Below are positions 36,880 through 45,668 of a stretch of DNA of 64,000 bases, one piece after another. The notes below the pieces were generated by a model. It was not told the origin of the DNA. It did not search any database and saw only the letters and a program-made list of their open reading frames with translations. The stretch comes from Albidovulum sp. (GTDB lineage Bacteria > Pseudomonadota > Alphaproteobacteria > Rhodobacterales > Rhodobacteraceae), in the NCBI GenBank assembly GCA_026989275.1, contig JALSJQ010000009.1, forward strand, positions 124,001 to 188,000, in the 5' to 3' direction. The translations under genes and the position numbers were made by a program. Each line of letters begins with the position of its first letter. The first letter of the stretch is position 1.

Positions 36880-38051
36880 GAGGCGACCTCCTCGGGCCTG
36901 AGACCGGCATAGAGATGGTAGGCGGCGCAGGCCCCTTCCGAAGAGACCATCAGCGCCCCCATCGGGTTCTCCGGCGTGCAGATCGTGCCGAACATCGGAC
37001 ACTCCGTGGGTTTCATCATTCCCTTGACCACCTCGCCGCACATGCAGCCCTCGGGTTCCCGCCCCGAGGACTTGCCCGCGGCATAGCCGACACCGAACTT
37101 TTCCTCCGCATCCCAGCGGGCGAATTCGGGGCGGATCTTCACTCCCGAACGGTCGATCTCCCCCAGACCGCGCCAGTCGAAGGCGTCTCGCGGCGTGAAC
37201 ACCCGGTCGATGGCCGCCAGGGCCGCCTTGTTCCCGTGTTCCGGCACCACACGGGCATACTGGTTGCGGATGCGCGGCGTGGCGTCGCGAATGTCCTCGA
37301 GCACCATCAGCACCGACTGCATGAGGTCGATCGGCTCGAACCCCGACACGGTCACGGGGCGGCCGAACTCCTCGGCGATGAAATCGTAGATGTGAATGCC
37401 CGTCACCATGGACACATGCCCGGGACCGATGAAACCGTCGATCCGCATGTCGGGATCCCGAAGCAGGGCCCGGATGGGCGGCGGCACGAGAATGTGGTTG
37501 CAGAAGAGCGAGAAGTTGCCCAGCCGCTCCCGGGCGGCCTGCAGGACCGTCAGCGCCGTCGAAGGCATCGTGGTTTCGAAACCGAGGCCGAAGAAAACGA
37601 CCTCGCGGTCGGGGTTGCGGCGCGCCAGCTCGAGGGCGTCGAGGGGCGAATAGACCATGCGGACATCGGCGCCACGGGCCTTGGCATCGGCCAGCGATCC
37701 CCGCGTGCCGGGAACCCGCATGGCGTCTCCGAAGGAGGCGAAGATCACTTCCTCGCGCTCGGCGATCTCGAGACAGTCATCGACCCGGCTCATGGGCAGC
37801 ACGCAGACCGGACAACCCGGCCCGTGGAGAAATTCGATGCCGTCTCCGAGCATTCGGTCGATGCCGTAGCGGAAGATGGCGTGGGTATGTCCGCCGCAGA
37901 TCTCCATGACATGGACCGGATCGGCCGCCGTGGCGCCGATCTCCTTCAGAACGGCGCGAATGGCCGCAACCAGGGCCCTGGCCCTGGCCGGATCGCGAAA
38001 TTCGTCGGCAAAGCGCATGCCGCGCCCGCCGCCTTCTCCCCGCTCGTTCAT
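36876..38051 (-). CDS. hypD: hydrogenase maturation protein HypD
   Basis: 391 residues. It carries a [4Fe-4S] cluster and, with HypC, holds the Fe(CN)2CO unit during assembly. Conserved cysteine motifs are EICGGHTHA near the N-terminus, HGPGCPVCVLP, and the C-terminal set EGCMCGEVVKG, TECPMFGTICTPENPMG and SSEGACAAYH. ATG 38051 overlaps the hypC stop (ATGA), which supports it over the internal ATG at 38018. Confidence 0.97.
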   Translation of the reverse strand: MNERGEGGGRGMRFADEFRDPARARALVAAIRAVLKEIGATAADPVHVMEICGGHTHAIFRYGIDRMLGDGIEFLHGPGCPVCVLPMSRVDDCLEIAEREEVIFASFGDAMRVPGTRGSLADAKARGADVRMVYSPLDALELARRNPDREVVFFGLGFETTMPSTALTVLQAARERLGNFSLFCNHILVPPPIRALLRDPDMRIDGFIGPGHVSMVTGIHIYDFIAEEFGRPVTVSGFEPIDLMQSVLMVLEDIRDATPRIRNQYARVVPEHGNKAALAAIDRVFTPRDAFDWRGLGEIDRSGVKIRPEFARWDAEEKFGVGYAAGKSSGREPEGCMCGEVVKGMMKPTECPMFGTICTPENPMGALMVSSEGACAAYHLYAGLRPEEVAS

Positions 38052-38341
38052 TCCGCTTCCTCCAGCATGGCCGCGCTGCGGTGCATGGCCTCGATTTCCT
38101 CCATCGCCTCGCCCAGCTCCTCGAGAGCCGCGAGCGTCCGCGCCGCCTCGTCCTCGTCGATCACGCTCATGGCGAAGCCGACATGCACGAGCACCCATTT
38201 GCCCATCAGCGCCGCCAGCCCTTCGGCCGGCACCGTGCAGGACAGATCGACCTTGCGCCGCACGCCGGAGACATCGACGATGCCCGCCGGCGGATCCTCC
38301 GAGGTGATCTCGACGACACGTCCGGGAATTCCGAGGCACAT
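38048..38341 (-). CDS. hypC: hydrogenase maturation chaperone HypC
   Basis: 97 residues. It begins MCLGIPGRVVEI with the essential Cys2, and has the OB-fold phrase KWVLVHVGFAMSVIDEDEA. It shuttles the Fe(CN)2CO unit from HypD to the HupL precursor. A second family member, HupF, is at 43975. The gene lies 12 nt after hupR and is coupled to hypD. Confidence 0.96.
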   Translation of the reverse strand: MCLGIPGRVVEITSEDPPAGIVDVSGVRRKVDLSCTVPAEGLAALMGKWVLVHVGFAMSVIDEDEAARTLAALEELGEAMEEIEAMHRSAAMLEEAE

Positions 38342-38353
38342 TCCGCTTCTCCT

Positions 38354-39616
38354 TCAGTCGGCTGAGATTCCATAACGTTCGAGCTTGGCACGCAGGCCGA
38401 CGCGCGAGATGCCCAGCTCCTCCGCCGCACGGCTCTTGTTGCCGCCATGACGGGCAAGCGCCTCCCGGATGAGTTGCACCTCGAGTGCCGCCACATGCGC
38501 GCGCAACGTGCCGCGCCCTTCGATGGCGGCCGGCAACCCCGCCTCGCCGTCGCCCGCCGTTTCGCCGGGCCGGCGCTTTCCTCCGGCCTCCTCCGCGGCA
38601 GGGCCGGCAAGGCGCAGATGCGCGGGCTCTATCGCACCGCCCTCCGCCAGCAGCACGCCGCGAATGACGGCGCTTTCGAGCTCGCGCAGATTTCCCGGCC
38701 AGTCATGGGCCAGAAGCGCATCGCGCGCCTGCGGGGAAAAGCCCCGCGTGGCCACCCCGTGCCCTTCCTCCGCCTGCCGACGATAATGTTCCGCCAGAAG
38801 AACGATGTCGCACCGCCGCATGCGCAGGGCCGGCAGCTCCAGCATCTCGACCGCCAGGCCATAGCGCAGTTCGGGCAGAAGGCTCTCGAGACCGCCCGGG
38901 CCGATCGAGGCGAGGATTCGCGGCGCCAGCGCATCCCGGCTGCCGAGCAGATCGAGCAGATGCGCCTGCAGGGCCGGCGAGGCGCGGTCGAGATCGCGCA
39001 GATGCAGGGTGCCGCCTTCCCGCGCATCGATCGCGGAACGGGCGGCTTCCTCGTCGAACACGGAGAGGGAGCGGAACGGGCGCCGCTCTCCGGCCTCGGC
39101 CATGGCGGAAGCGAGAAGCGCATGCCCCGCTCCGGCCTCTCCGAGAATGAGGACCGGAACCGAGAACGGCGCCAGGATCCGCGCGCGTTCCACGATTCCG
39201 CGCACGGGACTGGCCGCGTCATGGACTATCGCGGCGAACGGATCGTCGGCCGTGCCGGTGCATCCCGCCACCTTGCAGACGGCCTCCACCAGCTCCTCCG
39301 GGTGCCACGGCTTGCGGATGAAGCGCTGGATCCCGGCGCGGTTGATCGCCGCGATCACGTCTTCGGGGTCGGTATAGCCGGTGACGATCATCCGCCCGAT
39401 CATCGGATCACGCATCCGGATCTCGGCCAGCAGATCGACGCCGCTCATCCCCGGCATGCGCTGATCCGACAGCACGGCATCCACCTTCTCGCGCGCGAGA
39501 ACCTCGAGGGCTTCCTCCGCCGAAAGGGCCCGGCGCACTTCGCACACCTCCTCGAGCGCCATCTCCATGGCGTCGAGGGAGCGCGGCTCGTCATCCACGA
39601 GAAGCACCCGCGTCAT
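38354..39616 (-). CDS. hupR: hydrogenase response regulator HupR/HoxA (NtrC-type, degenerate AAA+ domain)
   Basis: 420 residues: a receiver domain (phosphoacceptor D51 in VLSDQRMPGMSG, T79, K102), a central NtrC-like domain (about 130-340) and a C-terminal Fis-type HTH (NKSRAAEELGISRVGLRAKLERYG). The central domain is degenerate: Walker A reads GEAGAGH at 159-165, with His instead of the ATP-binding Lys; the GAFTGA loop that contacts sigma54 is deleted; and the Walker B region is GTLHLRDLD. In R. capsulatus HupR activates hupSL and is reported to work in the unphosphorylated form with sigma70 polymerase. It sits between hypB and hypC, the R. capsulatus order. Confidence 0.95.
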   Translation of the reverse strand: MTRVLLVDDEPRSLDAMEMALEEVCEVRRALSAEEALEVLAREKVDAVLSDQRMPGMSGVDLLAEIRMRDPMIGRMIVTGYTDPEDVIAAINRAGIQRFIRKPWHPEELVEAVCKVAGCTGTADDPFAAIVHDAASPVRGIVERARILAPFSVPVLILGEAGAGHALLASAMAEAGERRPFRSLSVFDEEAARSAIDAREGGTLHLRDLDRASPALQAHLLDLLGSRDALAPRILASIGPGGLESLLPELRYGLAVEMLELPALRMRRCDIVLLAEHYRRQAEEGHGVATRGFSPQARDALLAHDWPGNLRELESAVIRGVLLAEGGAIEPAHLRLAGPAAEEAGGKRRPGETAGDGEAGLPAAIEGRGTLRAHVAALEVQLIREALARHGGNKSRAAEELGISRVGLRAKLERYGISAD

Positions 39617-39617
39617 C

Positions 39618-40598
39618 TCAGCCCTCCCCCAGTGCCGCAAGGATCTTCGCCCGCTCCGCATCGAGACGGGCGAGCCGCTCCCGCAGAAGTTCGTCCCTCC
39701 GCGTCATCAACCAGTCGATCCAGCCGTCCATTCCTTCGCCGGTCCGCGCCGAGAGCATCATCACACGGGCCGCCGGGTTGATCCGCCCGACATTCTCCTC
39801 GAACAGGGCCAGATCGACATCACAATGGGGCGCGAGGTCGATCTTGTTGAGCAGAACGATCTCGGCCGCGGCGAACATGTCGGGATATTTCAGCGGCTTG
39901 TCCTCGCCTTCCGTCACGGAGAGGATCGCCACCTTCGCCGCCTCTCCGAGATCGAAAGCCGCAGGGCAGACCAGATTGCCGACATTCTCGATGAACAGGA
40001 TGCCGTGATCCGCCGGCTGCAGATGGTCGAGGGCGTGCCCGATCATGTGGGCATCGAGATGGCATCCCTTGCCGGTGTTGACCTGAAGGGCCGGCACGCC
40101 GGTGGCACGGATGCGGTCCGCATCGCGGGCCGTCTCCTGATCCCCCTCGATCACGCCCAGCGGCACCGGCGGCCGGCGGTCCGCGAGCCGCTCGATGGTC
40201 CGCACGAGAAGGGTGGTCTTTCCCGAACCGGGGGAGGAAACGAGGTTGAGGGCGAGGATGCCCCGCTCCGCGAAGCGCTGCCGGTTGGCCGCCGCGTAAC
40301 GGTCGTTCTTGGCCAGGATCGCGGTTTCGATCTCGACCATGCGCGACCGGGAGAGGCCGTGGGCATGGCTGCGCACCGGCTCCGCGCCCTCATGCGGATC
40401 GCCTACGCCATGGTCATGCCGCGCCGTGTCGTGACGACGGGACGGGGGGGCATGATGACGGGGCGCAGCTTCGCGAGCGTCGGAAGTCCTCCCGTCAACG
40501 CCGTGCGCGCCGTCTTCCGGGGCGGGCACGGCCGCTTCCGCCGGGGCATGCCCCTCGATCCGCACCTCGCCGGCACCGCATCCGCATGTCGTGCACAT
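39618..40598 (-). CDS. hypB: hydrogenase nickel incorporation GTPase HypB
   Basis: 326 residues. It starts MCTTCGCG, the N-terminal high-affinity nickel motif, and continues with a His-rich linker at about residues 45-80 (12 His). The GTPase domain has P-loop [24 protein letters not shown], the metal-binding [26 protein letters not shown] and NKIDLAPH. It inserts nickel with HypA, and the His region may store nickel. The start overlaps the hypA stop by 1 nt. Confidence 0.97.
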   Translation of the reverse strand: MCTTCGCGAGEVRIEGHAPAEAAVPAPEDGAHGVDGRTSDAREAAPRHHAPPSRRHDTARHDHGVGDPHEGAEPVRSHAHGLSRSRMVEIETAILAKNDRYAAANRQRFAERGILALNLVSSPGSGKTTLLVRTIERLADRRPPVPLGVIEGDQETARDADRIRATGVPALQVNTGKGCHLDAHMIGHALDHLQPADHGILFIENVGNLVCPAAFDLGEAAKVAILSVTEGEDKPLKYPDMFAAAEIVLLNKIDLAPHCDVDLALFEENVGRINPAARVMMLSARTGEGMDGWIDWLMTRRDELLRERLARLDAERAKILAALGEG

Positions 40599-40939
40599 CA
40601 GATCACCTCCAGATCCCGTATCCGCATCTCGTCTCCGCCCGAAGGCGCCAGCCGCGCCCCCCCGCACGCCGGGCACGGGTCGAGCCGATCGGCAACCTCC
40701 ACCGTCTCCCCGCAGGAGAAGCACAGCGCCCGCCCCGGCAGTTCGATGATCTCGAGCGTGGCCCCGTCGGCCACCGAGCCGCGCATCACCACATCGAAGG
40801 CGAATTCGAGCGCACCGATCTCGACACCCGCCAACCGCCCCACTTCGAGGCGAATGCGCTTCACCCGCGAGAAACCTTCGCGACGGGCAGCCTCCTCGAC
40901 GATCTGCAGGATGCCCTCGCACAGCGACATCTCATGCAT
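40598..40939 (-). CDS. hypA: hydrogenase nickel insertion protein HypA
   Basis: 113 residues. It begins [15 protein letters not shown], with His2 as the nickel ligand, and has a zinc finger [20 protein letters not shown] near residues 73-93. It delivers nickel to HupL with HypB. Overlaps hupK by 8 nt and hypB by 1 nt. Confidence 0.96.
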   Translation of the reverse strand: MHEMSLCEGILQIVEEAARREGFSRVKRIRLEVGRLAGVEIGALEFAFDVVMRGSVADGATLEIIELPGRALCFSCGETVEVADRLDPCPACGGARLAPSGGDEMRIRDLEVI

Positions 40940-41822
40940 GGGCGCACCCTCCCCGCTCCGCGGCCTCGTCGGCTTCCTGACGGATGATCCACGAAACGCA
41001 GGGGTCCGCAAGGGCCACGAGGACCGGAAGACGCGGATCGTCCGCCGCAAGCCCCTCCACCAGCCGAGCGAGCAGCCCGTCGGGCACGACGAGGAAATCG
41101 GTCGGCGTCAGGCGGTCGAAGCGCCGCACGCGGCCCCCCTCCAGCTCCGCCCGCACCAGAAGCCGCCCCCGCGCAGCCACCGCACCGGATCCGGGGTCGG
41201 CACCTCCGGCAAGCGCCGAATGATCGAGAAGCCGCAGGACGAAACGCCAGACCGGCCCCCGACCCCGCCGCGCCTCGATCCAGTCGAGCAGCGGATGCCC
41301 TCTCCACAGCACGGCCAGCGAATTCTCGACCGGGGCTCCCCCACACAGCGGCCGCGGCCAGTCGGGGGCGGTGTCCAGAAGGGGCAAATGGACCCGGCCG
41401 ATCCCCTCGGGCCACGCCATCAGCCGCCGCAGGGCCGCACCGGCCGCGCCTGCACGTCTCGTCCAGCTTTCCAGACCCGCCGGCGTCTCCTCGGCCAGCC
41501 GTCGCTCCGCCCCTCCGCCTTCCAGCCCCATGAGGGCCGGCAGCTCGAACCACAGCTTGCGCCGATGCTCGCGCATGCGCTCGGCGGCAAGGGCCTGGCG
41601 CTCCCGATCGTCGTCGGGCAGGCCGAACGCCGCCCGCACGGCCACCCGCTGGGCGGCGGCGCAGACGTTGAACAGGAGCGGCACCAGCCGCAGCGCCTCT
41701 TCCGCGCGTCGGCCGAGCAGCAGCCGCTCCACGGGGAGGGGCTGCGGCGGCACGATCCGCCATCCCCGTCCCCCGGACGGGGGGTGCAGGATCAGCTGAC
41801 CGGACTGGAAGGGGGCATTCAT
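40932..41822 (-). CDS. hupK: hydrogenase assembly protein HupK/HoxV (degenerate large-subunit paralogue)
   Basis: 296 residues. Members resemble the [NiFe] large subunit but lack the metal site, and probably act as a scaffold for Fe(CN)2CO assembly. Here [18 protein letters not shown] matches the position of the HupL motif RICGVC with one Cys lost, and LADPCVSW matches DPCLAC with the second Cys changed to Trp. The C-terminal region lacks the cleaved extension. Coupled to hupIJ by a 4-nt overlap and to hypA by 8 nt. Confidence 0.85.
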   Translation of the reverse strand: MNAPFQSGQLILHPPSGGRGWRIVPPQPLPVERLLLGRRAEEALRLVPLLFNVCAAAQRVAVRAAFGLPDDDRERQALAAERMREHRRKLWFELPALMGLEGGGAERRLAEETPAGLESWTRRAGAAGAALRRLMAWPEGIGRVHLPLLDTAPDWPRPLCGGAPVENSLAVLWRGHPLLDWIEARRGRGPVWRFVLRLLDHSALAGGADPGSGAVAARGRLLVRAELEGGRVRRFDRLTPTDFLVVPDGLLARLVEGLAADDPRLPVLVALADPCVSWIIRQEADEAAERGGCAHA

Positions 41823-42670
41823 TCCTCGGCCAGACCTCCGGTGATCACCTTGCGCCGCGAGGGATCGGCCGGCATGGTCAGCTCGGCCGCCGCCTCCTCG
41901 AGTTCCCTGCGGGCTTCCTGCCACGCTTCCGCCGCCTGGCGAATTTCGGCCCGTCGATCGGTTTCCTCCCGATTGGCGGGATTGAACAACTCGACCAGCA
42001 CCGCCCGGGCCACCTCCTTCGCCTGAAGCTGGGAGGCGAATTCCCCCATCGGCGAGAAAAGCGAACAGCTCCTGTAGGGGCCGAGACCGGACCGGCATGC
42101 ATGGATGAATTCATATTCCCCCGACGGAAAGTGCATGACCACGCTTTCCCCGGTCGCCGATCCGCTCCAGTCGTCCGCCGGGCCGGGAAGCAGCACGAGC
42201 GACATCATCCACGGCGTGATCAGCACGCCGAGCCCCTGTCCTTCCCAGAGTCGGAAATCGACCGCCTCCACATGCAGGGCCCTGTTCGTGAAGGGCACGT
42301 CGCGCATGCGCGAGGCGTGAATCTCGCGAAACTCGGCGACGAGCGCCGCCACCTTTCCGGCCAGCCAGTCGCCCTTCCCGGCGTCTCTTGCGTGAGCGGA
42401 GGAAGCTGCGGCCGGCGCAGCCCCGGGAGCGGCCTGCGGGTCGGCCCCCGGATCCTCGCGGACCATGAACTGTTCCCTGGGGGCGTCGCAATTGGGGCAT
42501 TTCCAGTCGGCCGGCAAGGCGCGAAAAGGCGTTCCGGGAAGGATGGAGCGCGTTTCGTCACCCTCCGCCGGGTCGTAGGGGGTCCAGCAGATCTTGCACT
42601 CCATGACCGCTTGATCGGAGATCTTGGCATCGGCCCCGAGATAGCTGCCTTCGAAGGTCGGCACCGTCAT
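41819..42670 (-). CDS. hupJ: fused rubredoxin-HybE hydrogenase assembly protein (HupI-HupJ)
   Basis: 283 residues in two parts. Residues 20-70 are a rubredoxin with CKICW and CPNC iron ligands, and the typical DPAEGD and GTPFRALPADWKCPNC segments (HupI). After an Ala-rich linker, residues 100-283 are a HybE/HupJ chaperone domain (REIHASRMRDVPFTNRALHVEAVDF, GVLITPWMMSLVLLPG, PSGEYEFIHACRSGLGPYRSCSLFSPM). HupI is thought to supply electrons and HupJ to guard HupSL assembly under oxygen. In R. capsulatus and rhizobia they are separate genes. Coupled by 4-nt overlaps at both ends. Confidence 0.92.
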   Translation of the reverse strand: MTVPTFEGSYLGADAKISDQAVMECKICWTPYDPAEGDETRSILPGTPFRALPADWKCPNCDAPREQFMVREDPGADPQAAPGAAPAAASSAHARDAGKGDWLAGKVAALVAEFREIHASRMRDVPFTNRALHVEAVDFRLWEGQGLGVLITPWMMSLVLLPGPADDWSGSATGESVVMHFPSGEYEFIHACRSGLGPYRSCSLFSPMGEFASQLQAKEVARAVLVELFNPANREETDRRAEIRQAAEAWQEARRELEEAAAELTMPADPSRRKVITGGLAEE

Positions 42671-43509
42671 TGAATCGCCTCCAGAACTTCCTCGATCCGG
42701 TCGGCCGAATCGGCCAGATCCTCCTGCGCCGCGAGCACCACCTCGGGCATTTCCGTGACCTCGAAGGTGTCGAGTATCAGCGTGTCCATGGAATTGAAGA
42801 ACTGCACCCGCCAGATCGGCGCATGCCCCGTGGCCGTGACGCGACAGTTGCCGTAGCCGCGCGAAAGGAAGATCACGCCGCCCTCTCCCAGCGCCAGATC
42901 GAGCCAGGCGAGATCTTCGGGGGTATGGGGCAGCAGCGTGAGGTTCACGACATGGGGCCCATCGCCCGGCCGATGGGCCCGAGCCTTGTCGGCGAGTTCC
43001 GTCAGGATGGGAGGGGCATTGACCACCCCCTCACCGCGCGGCGTGGCGGCGCCGGTTCCGGGGCGGATCGGCCGGAAGGCATGGGCCAAGGCATCGCGCG
43101 GCACCGGTGCCACTTCCAGCACGTCATGCCCCGGCCCCGCGACCTGCCACACGCCGGCAAAGACGCTCTCCTGGCCGAGGCGCTCCCCGCCCGGAGCACC
43201 CGGAATGCGAAGAGAAACCTCGCCCATTCCCATCGTCTCGGCGATCAGGCGCCGGTTCCTCTCGTCGAGCGGCACAAGATCGAAGCTCTCCGCTTCCCCG
43301 CCGGCCGCCACCCGGCGACAGGCGGCGGCCACGCCGCGCATCAGGGCCAGGGCCGGGGCGATCGCCGCGGGATCGTCCACATCGGGGATATGCATCTCGA
43401 AGGTCCGCATGCCCGAAGGCAATGGCAGCCAGTCGAGCCGGTCCTCCTCGGGGACATCCTGGGAACCCGGCCCGAAACCTGCGGGCGGCATGAAGAAACT
43501 GCCTACCAT
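42667..43509 (-). CDS. hupH: hydrogenase expression/formation protein HupH (HyaF family)
   Basis: 280 residues. Family phrases include the C-terminal LLPHTPEDLAWLDLALGEGGVIFLSRGYGNCRVTATGHAPIWRVQFFNSMDTLILDTFEVTEMPEV, compactly: the LPHTP, GYGNCR and WRVQFFNSMD elements. Upstream is the LTELADKARA segment. HupH protects or helps mature the small subunit during assembly, by family knowledge. ATG 43509 is the first start; ATG 43491 is possible. Confidence 0.93.
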   Translation of the reverse strand: MVGSFFMPPAGFGPGSQDVPEEDRLDWLPLPSGMRTFEMHIPDVDDPAAIAPALALMRGVAAACRRVAAGGEAESFDLVPLDERNRRLIAETMGMGEVSLRIPGAPGGERLGQESVFAGVWQVAGPGHDVLEVAPVPRDALAHAFRPIRPGTGAATPRGEGVVNAPPILTELADKARAHRPGDGPHVVNLTLLPHTPEDLAWLDLALGEGGVIFLSRGYGNCRVTATGHAPIWRVQFFNSMDTLILDTFEVTEMPEVVLAAQEDLADSADRIEEVLEAIQ

Positions 43510-43534
43510 CTTTCTTTCCCTCCCTCCTTCCGCC

Positions 43535-43924
43535 TCAGGCCACGGCCTGACCGGATGAGGCCAGAATCGCCTGCACCCGGGCCATGTAGTCGTCCCAGTC
43601 CCGCACTTTCGGGATGTCGCCGAGCAGCCGGCCGGCGCACCAGAAGATCAGGTTCGGGGTCTGGAAACTCTCCACCCGCTCACGCACGGACCGTTCGATG
43701 GCATCGCCGGCGACAGCGACATCGAACCGCCCCTCGAACGCGGCGACGATCTCGGGCAGTATGACGGCCACATCGTCGCTCTCGAGATTGCGCGCAGGAT
43801 CCCCCGGCACGAAGACGAGATGCACCCCCGGGCTGCCGATGAAATCGTCGAAGGCGTCGAGGCTCTCGAGCCGCGGATAGCCGAAGGTTCCGGTCAGCCT
43901 CTCGATCAGCGGTGATGACGGCAT
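43535..43924 (-). CDS. hupG: hydrogenase accessory protein HupG (HyaE family, thioredoxin-like)
   Basis: 129 residues with a thioredoxin-like fold signature lacking the redox cysteines: VHLVFVPGDPARNLESDDVAVILPEIVAAF, then FDVAVAGDAIERSVRERVESFQTPNLIFW and a GDIPKVRDWDDYMARV ending. HyaE/HupG bind the Tat signal of the small subunit precursor as a chaperone. AAGGGGGAAC precedes ATG 43924; an in-frame ATG at 43948 is an alternative. Confidence 0.9.
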   Translation of the reverse strand: MPSSPLIERLTGTFGYPRLESLDAFDDFIGSPGVHLVFVPGDPARNLESDDVAVILPEIVAAFEGRFDVAVAGDAIERSVRERVESFQTPNLIFWCAGRLLGDIPKVRDWDDYMARVQAILASSGQAVA

Positions 43925-43974
43925 CTGTTCCCCCTTGCGTCCCTGCATGGCAGCATCGGATGTTCCCGCACTCC

Positions 43975-44298
43975 TCAACCCGTCTTCCTTCCCTCGGCGA
44001 GGGCGGCGGCGAGATGGGGCGGCAGGGGCGGCTCGCGCCCTTCGAGATCGGCAAAGGCATCCCCGATCCCGCCCCCCGTCATCACCCTCCCGAGCGCCTC
44101 TAGCGCCCGTTCGATCTCGGCGGCACGGGCAGGGTCGAGCGTTTCGCGCGCCGCTCCGAGAAAGACGAGGACGTGGCGGCCGACGGGCTGCGGGCCGACC
44201 AGGGAAAGGTCGATCCGCTCCCGCGAGCCGTCGCCCCGTTCGGCAAGGGCCACGAGCCCCCGGCTCTCGACGATCCGCATGGGGATGCCGAGGCACAT
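43975..44298 (-). CDS. hupF: HypC-family hydrogenase chaperone HupF
   Basis: 107 residues. It begins MCLGIPMRIVES with Cys2 and has an OB-fold core ending GRHVLVFLGAARETLD. It is the HupL-dedicated paralogue of HypC; in rhizobia HupF stabilises HupL under higher oxygen. The C-terminal 35 residues, proline- and glutamate-rich, exceed HypC length as usual for HupF. It overlaps the hupD end by 1 nt. Confidence 0.92.
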   Translation of the reverse strand: MCLGIPMRIVESRGLVALAERGDGSRERIDLSLVGPQPVGRHVLVFLGAARETLDPARAAEIERALEALGRVMTGGGIGDAFADLEGREPPLPPHLAAALAEGRKTG

Positions 44299-44969
44299 CA
44301 GCCCTTCCCCCCGGAGACGAGGGCGAGAAAGCGCGCATCTCCGAACCGGCACGCATCCTCGGCCGAAGGGCGCCCCGCCTCGTAGGATTGCCGGGTGATG
44401 GCCGGGGCCGAAAGGGGCTGTTGCGGCCGACCGGCGCGCCGTTGCGGCGCATGTCCGAGCCGGCGGAGCTCCTCGACCGCGCAGGCCACGGCTTCCTCGA
44501 GCCGGGCCGCCACGACGGGCCGCAGGCCGCCCCCGTAATCCTCGAGCTCCTCGGGCTGAACCCCGATCAGCAGCATCCGGCGGGGCTCCCACCCCTTGAG
44601 CCGGGCCGTGGCGATGACCTCCTGAAAGCCGGTCTGATGAAGGCTCATCTTCTTCACGCCGAGAAAGGCGGGCACCTCGTCATCCCCGACCAGCCTCATC
44701 TCGCCCGGCGCAAGGCCGTAATCGACGGCGTCGAAAACGATCAGCGCCTCGCACGCCTCGATATGGTGCAGCAGGTAGAGCCCCTGCGTCCCCCCGTCCA
44801 TGAGGGTGACTCCGGCGGGCATCTCCCATTCCTCGTGGAGCCGCTCCACCGCCCGCACGCCGAATCCCTCGTCGGCCCAGAGCACATTGCCGATGCCGAG
44901 AACGAGGGTGCGCGGCGCAGACGCCGCCGCACACCCGTTCATGCCGGGCCGGTCAGTCAGGGCTGCCAT
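44298..44969 (-). CDS. hupD: hydrogenase maturation endopeptidase HupD (M52)
   Basis: 223 residues. The nickel-sensing protease that trims HupL after nickel insertion. Motifs: LVLGIGNVLWADEGFGVRAVE with the metal-binding Glu, MDGGTQGLYLLHHIE, and FDAVDYGLAPGEMRLV with the Asp. The third metal ligand is His in KKMSLHQTGF. ATG 44969 is preceded by AAAGGA and overlaps the hupC end by 17 nt; ATG 44942 would avoid the overlap. The last 50 residues are polar and poorly conserved. Confidence 0.95.
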   Translation of the reverse strand: MAALTDRPGMNGCAAASAPRTLVLGIGNVLWADEGFGVRAVERLHEEWEMPAGVTLMDGGTQGLYLLHHIEACEALIVFDAVDYGLAPGEMRLVGDDEVPAFLGVKKMSLHQTGFQEVIATARLKGWEPRRMLLIGVQPEELEDYGGGLRPVVAARLEEAVACAVEELRRLGHAPQRRAGRPQQPLSAPAITRQSYEAGRPSAEDACRFGDARFLALVSGGKG

Positions 44970-45657
44970 CCTTGAAGGTCCTTTCACCGGAGATCATCGT
45001 CGAAACCACCGTGGTGCGGGACATGATGTCCTCGCGAATGGCGACATAGACGTGAATGATCACGAAGATGATGATCCACCACATGCCCAGATGATGCAGC
45101 GTGTGCACATCCTGGCTCTGCCCGAAGAGGGGAATCACCCAGCCGAAGACGGCGTCCTGCCAGCTGCCCTGCCCGGCCCCTTCCGAATAGAGCGCGAAGC
45201 CGGTGAAGATCATGAAGGTCACGCCAAGGGTGAAGAAGAAGAACATGGCCAGCCGCGCCAGCGGATTGTGCCCCACGAAAGCCTTCGGCCGCCTTTCGAG
45301 AAACAGATACCAGCGCACGACGGTGAAGAGATCCCGCCACCACTGGCGATCCCAGATCGGGAGATAGAAGAGCTCGCGCGCATGATGATTGCCCACGAAG
45401 GCCCAGTAGATCCGGCCGATCCAGGCGACCGCGAGAACATAGCCGGCCGCGAAATGGGTGAAGCGGACATAACCGAAGATGAACTGGTCGTATGCCTCGC
45501 CGGTGCCCATGCTGGGCGGCGGGGAGCCGATGAAATATCCGGTGACCGCCAGCACGGTGATCGCCAGGGCGTTCGTCCAGTGCCATACCCGCACCGGCAC
45601 TTCATAGACATAGATGCTGACGCAGCTGCCTTGCTGTTCCCGGGCCGTGTCCGTCAT
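44953..45657 (-). CDS. hupC: Ni/Fe-hydrogenase b-type cytochrome subunit
   Basis: 234 residues with four membrane helices. It anchors HupSL to the periplasmic face and passes electrons to quinone. The family motif VYEVPVRVWHWTNALAITVLAVTGYFIG starts the protein; heme-ligand histidines are in RVWHW, RFTHFAAGYV and the TLHHLGMWWIIIFVIIHVYVAIREDIMS region. GGGAGGGAG precedes ATG 45657. The gene lies 11 nt after hupE. Confidence 0.96.
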   Translation of the reverse strand: MTDTAREQQGSCVSIYVYEVPVRVWHWTNALAITVLAVTGYFIGSPPPSMGTGEAYDQFIFGYVRFTHFAAGYVLAVAWIGRIYWAFVGNHHARELFYLPIWDRQWWRDLFTVVRWYLFLERRPKAFVGHNPLARLAMFFFFTLGVTFMIFTGFALYSEGAGQGSWQDAVFGWVIPLFGQSQDVHTLHHLGMWWIIIFVIIHVYVAIREDIMSRTTVVSTMISGERTFKDGSPD

Positions 45658-45668
45658 CACTCCCTCCC

